64,000 bases of DNA, from assembly GCF_002025665.1 (NCBI RefSeq), contig NZ_CP018786.1:1364001-1428000 (forward strand), given 5' to 3'. The notes below the pieces were generated by a model. The model saw only the letters and a program-made list of their open reading frames with translations, made no database searches and was not told where the DNA came from. Made by a program: the position numbers and the translations under genes. This DNA comes from Chryseobacterium indologenes (lineage in GTDB: Bacteria > Bacteroidota > Bacteroidia > Flavobacteriales > Weeksellaceae). Of this stretch, positions 51,179 to 62,706 are shown one piece after another; position 1 is the stretch's first letter; the number at the start of each line of letters is the position of its first letter.

Positions 51179-51345
51179 GGTATGAAGCATAATTGATATT
51201 GCAAATGTATAATTAATTATCGTAAAACAATAATTAATTTAAATAAAATTTTATTTTTTCAGATTAAGAGCTCTCAGAAATCTCCATGGAATAGTGTGAT
51301 AATCATTGTTTTTAATTAATTTTAAATAACAAAAAAATTGAAATC

Positions 51346-51687
51346 ATGGCTTACAGTACAGAACTGGCCGACCGGGTACGTGAACGGCTTTCAATAATAA
51401 AAAATATTGAGGTTGAGGAAAAGAAAATGTTCAGCGGACTGTCTTTTCTTGTCAACGGGAAGATGTGTATCAACATCAGTCACGACAATCTTATGTGCCG
51501 TTATGATCCTGAGCTGGAAGATGAAGTTTCAGAAAAGAAAGGCTTTCTGCCGATGATCATGAAAGGAAAACAGCTCAATGGATATTGCTATGTAGAACCC
51601 ATTGGTTTTCAAAAAGCAGCAGATTTTGAATACTGGATCACAATCTGCCTTGATTATAACCCGATAGCAAAAGCTTCGAAGAAGTGA
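51346..51687 (+). CDS. TfoX N-terminal-domain protein
   Basis: This 113-residue protein consists of a single TfoX N-terminal domain (MFSGLSFLVNGKMCINIS at about 25-42; GYCYVEPIGFQ later). It lacks the C-terminal domain that TfoX/Sxy regulators of competence have, so a regulatory role is not established. It is a lone gene. The upstream 150 bases are A+T-rich with no firm promoter. Confidence 0.85.
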   Translation: MAYSTELADRVRERLSIIKNIEVEEKKMFSGLSFLVNGKMCINISHDNLMCRYDPELEDEVSEKKGFLPMIMKGKQLNGYCYVEPIGFQKAADFEYWITICLDYNPIAKASKK

Positions 51688-51689
51688 GT

Positions 51690-51775
51690 TTTGGATTGCA
51701 GGGTTTGAGTCGGAGAGTTTGAGGGTTGGAGAGTGAGAGGGTTAGAGAGTTTGAGAGTGGGAGCATTGGAATTTA
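51690..51775. repeat. Low-complexity GAGTTTGAGGG-type tract
   Basis: Repeated GAGTTTGAG, GGGTTGGAGAG and GTTAGAGAG words after the TfoX gene, of the same kind as the tracts at 50320-50457 and 56725-56775. Further on (51780-51815) there is an AATTTATCATTTATAATTCATAATTC stretch resembling the GAATTAT repeats. Confidence 0.65.
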
Positions 51776-51801
51776 ACAGTCCCACATTCATAATTTATCA
51801 T

Positions 51802-52908
51802 TTATAATTCATAATTCTTATCGTACAGTTTTTTCCTTATTTCAATCAGGATTTTTGTTGTTTTTTCTAAATCCGGATATTCAGGAAGATTTGATGTAGA
51901 ATGATGTCTTTCTATAGATTCTATAAGGTTTTCTGCCTTTTGCATTACATCTTCATACGATTGATTTCCCGCTTTGATGTCTAAGAGTTCATCACGGTTT
52001 TCTACACGGATGGTCAGTGAGTTGGTTTTAAAAATCTGTTCACAGGACTGCAGCAACCGGATGGTGTGCATCATGTTCTTGCTGTCATAATTCTGTCCGT
52101 GAGTCTGATTGACATTGTAACGGTCTTCATTGCGCTCAGCTACCCATTTCCAATATTCCCTGTAGTCTTTGCAGTACACAGAGTACGCATCAAGGTTGCA
52201 AAACAGATAGGCAAGAGGTTTTTCATTTTTAGGAATGGAGGACACGGAAACCTGATTCGCTTCTTCATGATGAATAACACCTTTATAGCCCAACTTTCCC
52301 GATTCATCATAAAATAACGAATACATTCCTTTTGTATGGTCAATGTTTATTAATCCGCATTTTTCTTGTGATAAACCACCCCGTCCTTCGGACACCCCTC
52401 CAGATGAGGGGAATTCATGCAGCCATTTTTTCAAGGGTACAGAACCTTGTCCTTCCAGAATAAAACAGAAATCCAGGATTGATTTTCTCTCTTTATCAAT
52501 AGGGTTTAGAATCTTTTTATTGAGACCTTTTGCTTTTTTAATCTGCGAAACAGCATAGCCTGCAAAGGTATCTTTACATAGTTTTGACAGGAAATCTTCA
52601 GTTTTCAATAGATCCATCAACGGATGTTTATATTGAATACAGTCTTCCGGACTTGCCAGAACTTCCAGAATATTAGGATTATTTTTCTGCAGCAATTCTA
52701 TAAACCTCCCGATTTCATAATACGTAATATCATTCGTCTTATTGGAAATCTGCGGAATATAGTTCAGTCCAAAGAAATCTTCCTTCGGCAGATAATAAAC
52801 CCCACGGATATCCGTATCAGAATTTTCCGTTGCCAGCCCAAAAGCCCGGCTCCCGGAAATGGCTTCGAAGAGGAGGAGGTTTTTGTTTTTTAGGTCTTGG
52901 ATGGTCAT
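51802..52908 (-). CDS. Nucleotidyltransferase-domain protein (DNA polymerase beta superfamily type), carries an in-frame repeat insertion
   Basis: This 368-residue protein has a Pol-beta-type nucleotidyltransferase motif near the N-terminus: GSRAFG (19-24) followed by Asp31-x-Asp33 (SDTDIRG). The C-terminal half is helical with the segment NEDRYNVNQTHGQNYDSKNMMHT. Residues 165-181 (FPSSGGVSEGRGGLSQE) are encoded by a copy of a dispersed repeat that has landed in frame, so the protein carries about 15 extra residues. It starts one base after the HNH gene and would be translated with it. COG3541-like family; enzyme substrate unknown. A role in the ATPase-HNH system is possible. Confidence 0.85.
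   Translation of the reverse strand: MTIQDLKNKNLLLFEAISGSRAFGLATENSDTDIRGVYYLPKEDFFGLNYIPQISNKTNDITYYEIGRFIELLQKNNPNILEVLASPEDCIQYKHPLMDLLKTEDFLSKLCKDTFAGYAVSQIKKAKGLNKKILNPIDKERKSILDFCFILEGQGSVPLKKWLHEFPSSGGVSEGRGGLSQEKCGLINIDHTKGMYSLFYDESGKLGYKGVIHHEEANQVSVSSIPKNEKPLAYLFCNLDAYSVYCKDYREYWKWVAERNEDRYNVNQTHGQNYDSKNMMHTIRLLQSCEQIFKTNSLTIRVENRDELLDIKAGNQSYEDVMQKAENLIESIERHHSTSNLPEYPDLEKTTKILIEIRKKLYDKNYEL
52374..52416 (-). repeat. Repeat fragment inside the nucleotidyltransferase gene
   Basis: On the minus strand GAATTCCCCTC, GGAGGGGTGTCC, and ACGGGGTGGTT match the 3' part of the dispersed elements at 38216-38411 and 60655-60831 (GGAGGGGTGGCG...ACGGGGTGGTT), without the middle palindrome. It is in frame. 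Confidence 0.75.
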
Positions 52909-52909
52909 A

Positions 52910-53806
52910 CTACTTTAATAATTCATCAATAATATCTTTTTTGAATTTTGAAAAAGGTCTTTTATGATAATCTTCTTCTTTAACTTCTATGCCGAAAACC
53001 ATTCTATATGCCTCTTCTTTAGACATTGAGAATTCTTCTGTGAATGTTTTGTTTAACAAATTATCTAAATAATTTTGAGAATATTTATAACGTAAATCTA
53101 ATAAGTCTTTGAGCTCTCTAGTAGATTGAGTTTTATAAATCTTATCGATTTTATTAAATTCAATGGTTTTTTTTGCTTTTTCATTATTTGATTTTATGAT
53201 TGCCTTTGGTTGATTAATAGAACTAAAAAAATAGCTAAAAGAAAATGTAGAAGTTTTATCATCTAAATATGGATGGTTAATGTTTTGTAATGCATTGTCC
53301 CAACCTCCATCTGGAGCATTATTATGTTTAATGTGATTACATGAATGACAACTTGGGATTAGATTATAAAAACTCAATGCAAGAATCGGATAATTTTCTT
53401 TTGGGAACCAATGATCAAGCTCGGCTCGTGCATTATTAAGTTTATCAAAATCTAATGTATAGTTTCGATTACAATATACACAGGTATCAATTTCTAATAA
53501 ATTTAAAAATTCTTTATTTGGGAAATTATTATAACCAGTTTGAATAAAAAAACTTTTTATTAGCTTTAATTGATGACTGGATAGCCCCTTCTTTTCGAAT
53601 TCCTTATTTATTTCAAGTAATCTTTCCGGCTTAGCACTTATCAGTTCATCTTTATATCTATCTAAAAAGGACAGAAATTCTGAGGCAAGATTTTTTTGAG
53701 TTTTTTCTCGTAATATATATCCCTTTTTAATAGTTTCCTTGAATAGCTTACTAACTTTTTCATTATGGAAATCAATTGCTTCTTTTGTTGGATTTATGTT
53801 TAACAT
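52910..53806 (-). CDS. ptuB: PtuB-like HNH endonuclease (Septu-type defence)
   Basis: This 298-residue protein has a central HNH/zinc domain: Cys109-x2-Cys112 (CVYCNRNY), Asp131-His132 (ELDHWFPK) and Cys153-x2-Cys156-Asn157 (PSCHSCNHIK). This is the layout of the HNH nuclease PtuB. The N-terminal about 100 residues and the C-terminal about 130 residues are helical. It follows the AAA ATPase gene with two bases between, and is followed after one base by the nucleotidyltransferase gene. In Septu systems the ATPase (PtuA) senses phage and the HNH protein cuts DNA or RNA. The very A+T-rich base composition differs from the flanks, which supports transfer. Confidence 0.82.
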   Translation of the reverse strand: MLNINPTKEAIDFHNEKVSKLFKETIKKGYILREKTQKNLASEFLSFLDRYKDELISAKPERLLEINKEFEKKGLSSHQLKLIKSFFIQTGYNNFPNKEFLNLLEIDTCVYCNRNYTLDFDKLNNARAELDHWFPKENYPILALSFYNLIPSCHSCNHIKHNNAPDGGWDNALQNINHPYLDDKTSTFSFSYFFSSINQPKAIIKSNNEKAKKTIEFNKIDKIYKTQSTRELKDLLDLRYKYSQNYLDNLLNKTFTEEFSMSKEEAYRMVFGIEVKEEDYHKRPFSKFKKDIIDELLK

Positions 53807-53808
53807 GA

Positions 53809-55824
53809 TTATCTTTGAATATTTAATCCTAATTCTTGTGCTTTTTTCATTAATTCCTCAATCTCTTTTTCTTTATTATATTCTTCAGGAAATTTCTCAA
53901 AATACATATCTTCTAATTTGTATTTAAGAATTGGTTCGTCAATAATGTTAATTATTTTTTTTGCTTCAACATTGTCCGTTATTAGACTTGTATTACCATT
54001 TAAATATTTAATAACCTCTTCTATTTTTTCTTTTGCGAAATCTCCCATTAAACCATCTCTAATAAAGAAACTATCAGATAATAAATCTGTAATGTTTGCA
54101 CCAAAAGATTTTGTAGGTTTTTCATTTTCTGATAAAACTTCTGTTTTAATTCCTCTTTTTAAGTAAGCAACATTTCTATTTGGGATATCTGACAGAGTTA
54201 AAGGGTCATGTGTTGCAAAAACAATCTGTAAATTTTTAATTTTATCTTTTACAGAACTAATTAAAATAGGTAAAGTAGTTGTGAGAGCGTTAATATATTT
54301 TTTTTTCCATTCTGGATGAAATCCTAAATCAGCTTCATCTAATAAAAAAATACAATTTTCATTATATTGATGATCTCCAAATCTTTTCAAATAATCGTAG
54401 ATAGAAGAATATAAATCTAATAGAGCTTTTTCTCCTGTCGATAGTTTTTTTGTGGGTTTAATTTCTAATATGTCTCTACTCTTATTAGGTAATGAATCCG
54501 TTAATTCATCTTTTAAAAATTCATATGTTTTAATAAATTTATTGAAAGATTCTAAATCTAACTTTGTAATATCTATTTCAAGTCCACCTTCAATTTCTGT
54601 AGTAGATTTGTCATTTATAAGTTGATTTATTTGATTATAGAAGTCTAGTATATTTCTAAAAATAAGTATATGATTTTTTATTACTCTATTGATAGAATCG
54701 ATTTTAAATCCACCAGGAAAAGTACCATCTTTTAGGCTGTTGTTTTCTGTTAATTCTTTTAATAAAATTTCAGAATCTTCAATATCTAGCTCATTTTTGC
54801 CTTTTAGTAAAACTTGATAAAAATATTTGCTTGTTTGAATTATGTATTTATTGAAAAAATGGTGTAATTTTTCTGTGAAGTTTTCTGGTTCCAGAATTTT
54901 GTTAAAATCGTAACTCCCGTTATCGTTGTTTATAGTAAAAGTATCATTGATAACTAAAAATGATAGAATATTTATTTCTAAATTTTTTTTAAAATCTTTT
55001 CCATCATGTAACAGATGAGAAGATTCTTCTGAATTTTTATATTTACTCCAAACATTTCTTAATTCTTCTTGTAAACCTTCGCGTCTATTAAAATATTCTT
55101 CAACTTCATTTTCATTAGAAAAACAATAAGGTGTATTTTTTGCTAATTGCATTAAATCATTTCTAACTCTGTAAAAGTTATTTCCTATTGTTGTATGTAT
55201 GTAAACCCTTTCAAAATCATCTCTATATAGTTGATTTGCTTTGATTGTTAATTTTTCGTAGAATGGAAAATGTTCATATGATTTTTTTAAACTTTCAAGT
55301 AGATTTGTATTTTTTAGAAAGAATAAATGTCTTTGAATATTTTGAATATAAAATGTTGAAATTGATTCGCCATAAAATTGTATCATACTTATTGGTGAAT
55401 TAATATCAATTAAATCATAGTCAATAACCGGAGAATAATAAATTGTTTCAATTTCATTCTTCTTAATTTTAGCAACCTCATCAATTTCAAATTTTTCAGA
55501 GAAATAACAATAGCTGTCTTCTAATAAATTTTCAAAAATAAAAATAGAATCAGAGGCTATATCTTGTCTGTCATAAGGAGAAAATATTTTATTTAAGTTT
55601 CTAAAAAGACTTGTCTTTCCTGATCCATTTTCTCCTACAATTGCTGAGACTAATGATAGATTATTACCCCAAAAATTTTCAATATGATTTTTATTTGGAA
55701 CTTTAGTTATTTCATATTTATTATCTTGTTTATATTTAACATCATAAATGTATTTCCCCCCAAGGTTTAGTATTGAGTCAGAAAACAAAAAATGGTCTTT
55801 TAAGTATATTGCTACAAGTCTCAT
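53809..55824 (-). CDS. ptuA: PtuA-like AAA/ABC-type ATPase (Septu-type defence)
   Basis: This 671-residue SMC/ABC-like ATPase has Walker A GENGSGKT at residues 64-71, a signature LSTGEKALL at about 459-467, Walker B FLLDEADLGFHPE at about 492-504 and an ABC-type H-loop THDPLTLSD at about 540-548. The middle (about 100-440) is helical with long coiled parts. The C-terminus has no nuclease TOPRIM, in line with PtuA rather than OLD nucleases. The gene is the first of a tightly packed cassette (ptuA, ptuB, nucleotidyltransferase). It is strikingly A+T-rich. Exact subtype cannot be fixed without comparison. Confidence 0.8.
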   Translation of the reverse strand: MRLVAIYLKDHFLFSDSILNLGGKYIYDVKYKQDNKYEITKVPNKNHIENFWGNNLSLVSAIVGENGSGKTSLFRNLNKIFSPYDRQDIASDSIFIFENLLEDSYCYFSEKFEIDEVAKIKKNEIETIYYSPVIDYDLIDINSPISMIQFYGESISTFYIQNIQRHLFFLKNTNLLESLKKSYEHFPFYEKLTIKANQLYRDDFERVYIHTTIGNNFYRVRNDLMQLAKNTPYCFSNENEVEEYFNRREGLQEELRNVWSKYKNSEESSHLLHDGKDFKKNLEINILSFLVINDTFTINNDNGSYDFNKILEPENFTEKLHHFFNKYIIQTSKYFYQVLLKGKNELDIEDSEILLKELTENNSLKDGTFPGGFKIDSINRVIKNHILIFRNILDFYNQINQLINDKSTTEIEGGLEIDITKLDLESFNKFIKTYEFLKDELTDSLPNKSRDILEIKPTKKLSTGEKALLDLYSSIYDYLKRFGDHQYNENCIFLLDEADLGFHPEWKKKYINALTTTLPILISSVKDKIKNLQIVFATHDPLTLSDIPNRNVAYLKRGIKTEVLSENEKPTKSFGANITDLLSDSFFIRDGLMGDFAKEKIEEVIKYLNGNTSLITDNVEAKKIINIIDEPILKYKLEDMYFEKFPEEYNKEKEIEELMKKAQELGLNIQR

Positions 55825-55909
55825 CGTATTATAGAATTATTTAGTTTTTTCTAATATATTAATATTTCAGTATAGTTTCTCAAAAATAAACTACGGCTTC
55901 CCGTAATCT

Positions 55910-58068
<2,159 letters not shown>

Positions 58069-58082
58069 TTATACAAAATAAT

Positions 58083-58106
58083 AAAGGGGCGATGAAGCCC
58101 CTTTTA
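58083..58106. terminator. Bidirectional terminator between cobT and the lipoprotein gene
   Basis: AAAGGGGC pairs with GCCCCTTT over a GATGAA loop, followed by TAT. It sits between two convergent genes. Confidence 0.85.
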
Positions 58107-58126
58107 TCGTATAGAAATGAAAAATA

Positions 58127-59119
58127 CTAGTAAGTTTTAGCAACATCTTTACCTTTAAACATCATACGTACAGGCTTATGTTGAATAGCATCCGGATTAA
58201 ATTTATAGGTATTAAATATCTGCATAGAAGGAATATACCTGTATAATCCATCGTCAACCAAATACATTTTGCCATCATTGGTATTTTGTACAAGTTGCGT
58301 AGAAGAAGTGATATCAGCCCCTCTTTCTCCGGTGTACTCTTCTATATTCACTTTAGAGAGCAGATAGGCTTTGCCCTGAACGGCAAACAGATTATTGATC
58401 ACTGCAAAAGATTCAATACGTCTCAGGGTACTTTCAAATACGATGTAAAGAGTTCCTGTATTGTTATCCTGGAATAATTCTCCGTCACGGATTCTAAAAT
58501 CTTTTGGTGGTGAATCTTTAAGGTAGAAAGCAATTCCTTCATAAACATAGCCGTCTTTTCCATCTCCCAATTCATTTTTGTCTCTGGTGTAGAAGTGTGT
58601 TTTTTTATCACCATTGAAGTACCTGTAAATCGGAAAACTTCCTGGTTCATCACCATTATAGCTGGTACCAAGGTTGCTTTTTTCCCAGTTACTTTGCCCA
58701 TTGATTTCATTAGGATTGGTTGTTAATACCTGATCATTCGTAATGGTATTGAACCAGGCTGAAATGGCCGGGCCAGGCCCATCTGCAGAGCCTATTAATC
58801 TGTCCAGGTAATAATAGCTTAATCCTGAATATGATTTTGGAAGCATCTCTACTCGGGTATAGTTAATGTACAAATGTTTTTTTGTATGGTTACTGTAGAA
58901 CCCATAAATAGGATTAGTTAAAGAAAAAAATTTGGACCAGATTCCTGCAGGCGGAGGAGTGGGAGTATCAGGGTTGTCTCTGAAACCTCCTTTTGCCAGC
59001 ATGCTTTTGCCGGATGCATCTAAGGCTTGTGATTCATTTGTAGTTTCCAGCTCATCGCCGGGAGCTGAGCAGCTTATTATGGATATAAGACATAATCCAA
59101 CGAAATAAGATTTTTTCAT
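58127..59119 (-). CDS. Secreted lipoprotein with a DUF5648-like region
   Basis: This 330-residue lipoprotein has signal peptide MKKSYFVGLCLISIISC (Cys17 as lipid site) and a Pro-rich linker. A region of FYSNHTKKHLYI...HFYTRDKNE...GYVYEGIAFYL type follows (about residues 70-205), typical of the DUF5648-like surface domains found near hydrolases and proteases. The last about 120 residues form repeats of the type LFQDNNTGTLYIVFESTLRRI / KMYLVDDGLYRYI. I chose Met at 59119; earlier in-frame starts fall in the promoter. It lies reversed between cobT and cobS, so it interrupts the corrinoid genes and is not clearly part of them. Confidence 0.78.
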   Translation of the reverse strand: MKKSYFVGLCLISIISCSAPGDELETTNESQALDASGKSMLAKGGFRDNPDTPTPPPAGIWSKFFSLTNPIYGFYSNHTKKHLYINYTRVEMLPKSYSGLSYYYLDRLIGSADGPGPAISAWFNTITNDQVLTTNPNEINGQSNWEKSNLGTSYNGDEPGSFPIYRYFNGDKKTHFYTRDKNELGDGKDGYVYEGIAFYLKDSPPKDFRIRDGELFQDNNTGTLYIVFESTLRRIESFAVINNLFAVQGKAYLLSKVNIEEYTGERGADITSSTQLVQNTNDGKMYLVDDGLYRYIPSMQIFNTYKFNPDAIQHKPVRMMFKGKDVAKTY

Positions 59120-59146
59120 TTGATTTTTTTCATGGTTATTATGGTG

Positions 59147-59154
59147 CAAAACTA
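59147..59154 (-). promoter_or_regulatory. -7 promoter element of the lipoprotein gene
   Basis: TAGTTTTG on the minus strand (TAnnTTTG), 27 bases before the chosen ATG. The TTG inside it (59147-59149) is an in-frame alternative start, which argues against the longer protein. Confidence 0.6.
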
Positions 59155-59296
59155 GAAATACTCCGGAAATAAAAGGATAAATTTAAAATGATAAGATTCA
59201 TGTTTTGTATTTTTTCAATCGATCCCTTTATCATTGTTGAAAGCTTTCCTATTTTTACAGAAATTGATTAATCCAGTTTTATATTAAAACGAACAG

Positions 59297-60079
59297 ATGA
59301 AAGTCCTCAAGAATGAACTGATCTACTTTGCAACGGCATTGATGTTTTTTACAAGAATTCCGGTTCCGTTTACCCTTCCTTATTCCAGTGAGATTATGAA
59401 CAAATCTCAAAAATATTTCGCGTGGATTGGGCTGGTAATAGGACTGATTAATGCCGTGATTCTTTATCTTTCCACAATGCTTTTTAATCTGGAAATAGGG
59501 ATTGTTTTAATGATGATCGCCAGTGTTTTGCTGACCGGAGCTTTTCATGAAGATGGTTTTACAGATATGTGCGATAGTTTCGGAGGCGGATATGGGAAAG
59601 AAAAAATTCTGACTATTATGAAAGACAGTCGGGTAGGAGCCTACGGAACCATTGGTATTATCCTGCTTTTTGCTCTAAAATTCTACAGCATCCAGGCTTT
59701 GGGAGTTATGGATTCATTGAAAGTTTTAGGGATCATTGTTTTAGCTCATACGTCAAGCCGGTTTATTTCAGGAACAATGATTTATACCCATCAGTATGTT
59801 ACTGATATTGATGTCAGCAAATCAAAGCCTTTAGCCAATAAACCATTGGACGGAATGGCTTTGCTAATAGGATTCATCAGTGTTTTAATGGCTTTTGTCC
59901 TGATTCCGGACTGGCGGCTGATTTTTGCTTTTGGTCTGGCCTATTTAGGGAAAATCTATATGGGCTGGTATTTTAAAAAACATATTGGAGGCTACACAGG
60001 AGATTGTCTGGGTTCTGTACAGCAGGTTTGTGAAGTTTTATTTTATTTAGGAACAATCATCGTATGGAAATTCATCTGA
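59297..60079 (+). CDS. cobS: Adenosylcobinamide-GDP ribazoletransferase
   Basis: This 260-residue inner-membrane enzyme joins adenosylcobinamide-GDP with alpha-ribazole to finish cobalamin. The conserved acidic motif HEDGFTDMCDSFGGG is at about residues 84-98, with the FFTRIPVP start and about six helices. Length is standard. Its end overlaps the following phosphatase gene by 16 bases, so both are translated from one message. The upstream gap shows no riboswitch. Confidence 0.95.
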   Translation: MKVLKNELIYFATALMFFTRIPVPFTLPYSSEIMNKSQKYFAWIGLVIGLINAVILYLSTMLFNLEIGIVLMMIASVLLTGAFHEDGFTDMCDSFGGGYGKEKILTIMKDSRVGAYGTIGIILLFALKFYSIQALGVMDSLKVLGIIVLAHTSSRFISGTMIYTHQYVTDIDVSKSKPLANKPLDGMALLIGFISVLMAFVLIPDWRLIFAFGLAYLGKIYMGWYFKKHIGGYTGDCLGSVQQVCEVLFYLGTIIVWKFI

Positions 60080-60618
60080 TCCGTCATACTGCTGTAGACA
60101 ATCCGGAAAACCTCTGTTATGGTTTTGCTGAAATGCCTTTACGTAAAGATTTCACTGAAGATTTTAAAACGTTGGATATAGACAAGGATTACGACGTAAT
60201 TATTTCAAGCCCTTCTCAACGCTGCCGTCTTTTGGCTGATTTTTTCAAGTTGGATTATCAGATAGATGAAAGACTGCGTGAAATGAATTTCGGGAGCTGG
60301 GAAATGAAAAAATGGACGGATATTCCTGAAGAAGAAATCAATCCGTGGTATCAGGATTTTGTGATTGTAAAAGCCTCAGGCGGTGAAAGTCTTCTAGAAA
60401 TGCAAAACCGCGTTCTCAGCTTCTGGAATGAATTCATTCAGAGAAAAGATCTGGAAAAAGCACTTATAGTTACACATGCCGGAGTTATTCGTCTGATCCT
60501 GCAGGCGGTGCTTCAGTTTCCCCTGGAGAATATGTTTGCTGTTCAGATTGATTATGGCAAAAAAATGATTATTAATGGGAATGATGGTATTTTTTCTGTT
60601 AAAAAGATGAATGTATAA
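60064..60618 (+). CDS. cobC: Histidine phosphatase, probable alpha-ribazole phosphatase
   Basis: This 184-residue phosphoglycerate-mutase-like phosphatase has the catalytic RHT motif at residues 7-9 (LIRHTAVDNP), SSPSQRCR in the middle, NFGSWE, and the second His in IVTHAGVIRL (about 137-146). Its overlap with cobS by 16 bases implies CobC function, removing phosphate from alpha-ribazole-5'-phosphate. The general phosphatase family is certain; the substrate is inferred from context. Confidence 0.88.
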   Translation: MEIHLIRHTAVDNPENLCYGFAEMPLRKDFTEDFKTLDIDKDYDVIISSPSQRCRLLADFFKLDYQIDERLREMNFGSWEMKKWTDIPEEEINPWYQDFVIVKASGGESLLEMQNRVLSFWNEFIQRKDLEKALIVTHAGVIRLILQAVLQFPLENMFAVQIDYGKKMIINGNDGIFSVKKMNV

Positions 60619-60654
60619 CATTGGGAAAATTCTATACTAATATGGATGGTTTAG

Positions 60655-60831
60655 ATTCCTACGGAATGACAAACTGTGTGGGTAAACCATCATTACAAAT
60701 GGGTCATTCCGCAGGAATCCAGCCTTCTTTTACCAAAAGTACAATCCTAACCAACCTCTCAACCGAAGATGTGAAAATTCCCCTCCTTCGGAAGGGTGGC
60801 GAAAATTCAAAGAATTTTTAACGGGATGGTT
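60655..60831. repeat. Dispersed repeat element, copy 2
   Basis: The same two-part unit as at 38216-38411. The inverted repeat GATTCCTACGGAATG (60655-60669) / CATTCCGCAGGAATC (60705-60719) has one mismatch. It is followed by CCTTCGGAAGGGTGGCG, the AAAATTC-AAA-GAATTTT palindrome, and ACGGGATGGTT. It lies between cobC and the stress-protein gene and codes for nothing. Confidence 0.85.
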
Positions 60832-60864
60832 ATCCAACATTTTTTCTATAACATTCCACAAAAA

Positions 60865-60893
60865 AACGCCACCCGATACCATCAGATGACGTT
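60865..60893 (-). terminator. Terminator of the MXAN_6230-like gene
   Basis: On the minus strand a 13-bp stem (AACGTCATCTGAT with ATCGGGTGGCGTT, three G-T pairs) with loop GGT is followed by TTTTTTTG. It lies eight bases after the stop codon. Confidence 0.85.
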
Positions 60894-60900
60894 ATGGAAT

Positions 60901-62655
60901 TTATTTAAAAATTCTGATAAAACTATCTTTTTCCAGGCTTTCCAGTGAGAAATCAAAATCAGCTTCTGCTTTTTCTGTGGTAATCTCACCTCCAAGTTCT
61001 TTGATAAGCTCGTTGAAAGGCATCGCTTCATACCATTGCTGGTACAATGCCGTTGTGGCCATCATGGAAACCTGGCTATTTCCTGAAACATGTGAATGTC
61101 CTGCTCCGAAATTCAACAGTACGAAACATTGCTTTTCGTTCTTTGTCACCAGCATTCCCAGAATCATTTGCTTCTGAACAGAATTACATCTGGCCTCAGC
61201 AAAGAGATGATTAGGATTCATCATAAAATCGTAGGAAATATCATCTCCTTTTCCGATCACAATTTTATATCCACAGTTGGCATCTCCACTGAAAACGTTG
61301 TTCATGACAAGTGTAGGTTCACAAAGACCTTTATTGGCATAAAGATATTCCACAGCACCGTTGGGAGCAGAAGTCATATCTCCTGAATACATCAACTGTC
61401 CGTTACCATGATTATAAGCGGCATTCCAGCCTATTTTTCCAGCGATATTCAATCCCGAAAGGTCAAGGTCATTAGCACCCCATCGGTCTTCCCAATAAAT
61501 ACCTACGGCCAGCCTATCCGCATAAAAACGTGTTCCGGTAGGAATGTTTCCAACAAACATCTTTTCAGAAGTTGGCAATGCGAATTCCACATTTTCAGGG
61601 AAATAGAATTTCTTTCCGGAAAGGTTTTCATATTTAAGTTTCAAGAAATCCAGAATGAAATCATAATTGAACTGATTCACGTAAGTTTCCTTACCTTTTT
61701 TAGTCCATGATTTTCCGTTTCGGACTCTGTAGACAAACGTATCCTGACCATACATTCTTGAGTAACATGCTGACAATGCTTTGAATAACGCAAACGGTGT
61801 TGCATTTTCCAGCCAGTGCCAATCGCTGTTTTCCAATAGAGTATTTGTGGCATCATTCAATGGGTTTGAAATCAATGGCTTATGATATACTTTAGATAAC
61901 TTTGATATTTTATTGATCGCTTTTGGTGCTCTGTTTTTATAAGCAAGGAATAAAGGCTTAAATCTATTGAAAATTTCCGCCATTTTCTCCATTCCAAAGC
62001 TTTCAAATAAGGATGTCGGATTGAAATTACTCTGCTTGATTACATCAATCAAATCATCGTTTTTGATTAAAAGCGTTGTATTCGTTGTTTTATAAATAAC
62101 ATAACGGAAAAACTCAACGGGATTTTCAGGATAAATATCATAAAGGTCAGCTATTTTTATAACCGCTTCTTTATTTCTGATGTTTTCTTTTCCGGTAAAA
62201 TCATATTCCAGCTCTGTATGTAAAACAGAAAGCAAATCATCAATGGTTTCTTCTTTTAAAGCAATACCTGATCTTAAAAGAGCAAGACATTTTTCCTGCA
62301 TTTCTTCCACAGAGTAGGCTTTGATAACTTTAAAAACCAGCTTCATGTCAGGAACATTCAAGATTTCATTGGGAATATAGATTTCACTTTGGAAATCACT
62401 TCCATACGTTGAAATATAATGGGTGATCTGTTCAAAAAATAAATCAATTCTGGAAGTGTTCTTTATTTTTTCCCAGGATTTATGAAAGGTTTTATTCAAA
62501 TCATTACCATTCAGTTTTTCCTTTGCATAAAAAGAGATGATTTCATTTTTTGCCCATAAAGCATCTGGTTCAATGATGAATCCATCATTAGAAATAAATG
62601 GTTTTCCATCAGATTTTCTGGCCAGTACAGCATTGAATAATTATAGTGTTTTCAT
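60901..62655 (-). pseudogene. MXAN_6230/SCO0854-family stress protein with a stop at codon 5
   Basis: This protein of about 585 residues is mostly helical in the N-terminal two thirds. It includes PVEFFRYVIYKTTNTTLLIKN and SACYSRMYGQDTFVYRVRNG. A C-terminal TerD-like part (about 390-530) carries DLDLSGLNIAGKIGWNAAYN and DMTSAPNGAVEYLYA. This fits the MXAN_6230/SCO0854 family, linked to stress and tellurite-type gene sets. The frame starts at ATG 62655 (MKTL), but codon 5 is TAA (62641-62643). It then continues open as LFNAVLARKSDGKPFISN, clearly homologous sequence. TTA to TAA is a single change. Restart at a TTG (62499) would lose about 50 residues. Sequencing error or true pseudogene cannot be told apart. 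Confidence 0.8.
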
Positions 62656-62706
62656 TGTTTTAATTTTAAAAAATAAGTGAGGAGTAGATTCATTAAAAGT
62701 GAAGGG

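Noticed and set aside
53809..55824. OLD-family or GajA-type nuclease
   Set aside because: No TOPRIM motif is visible after the ATPase domain, and the partner is an HNH protein, which fits PtuA/PtuB.
60901..62499. TROVE/Ro-type RNA-binding protein next to rtcB
   Set aside because: The RtcB neighbourhood made this tempting, but the TerD-like C-terminal part fits the MXAN_6230/SCO0854 family better.
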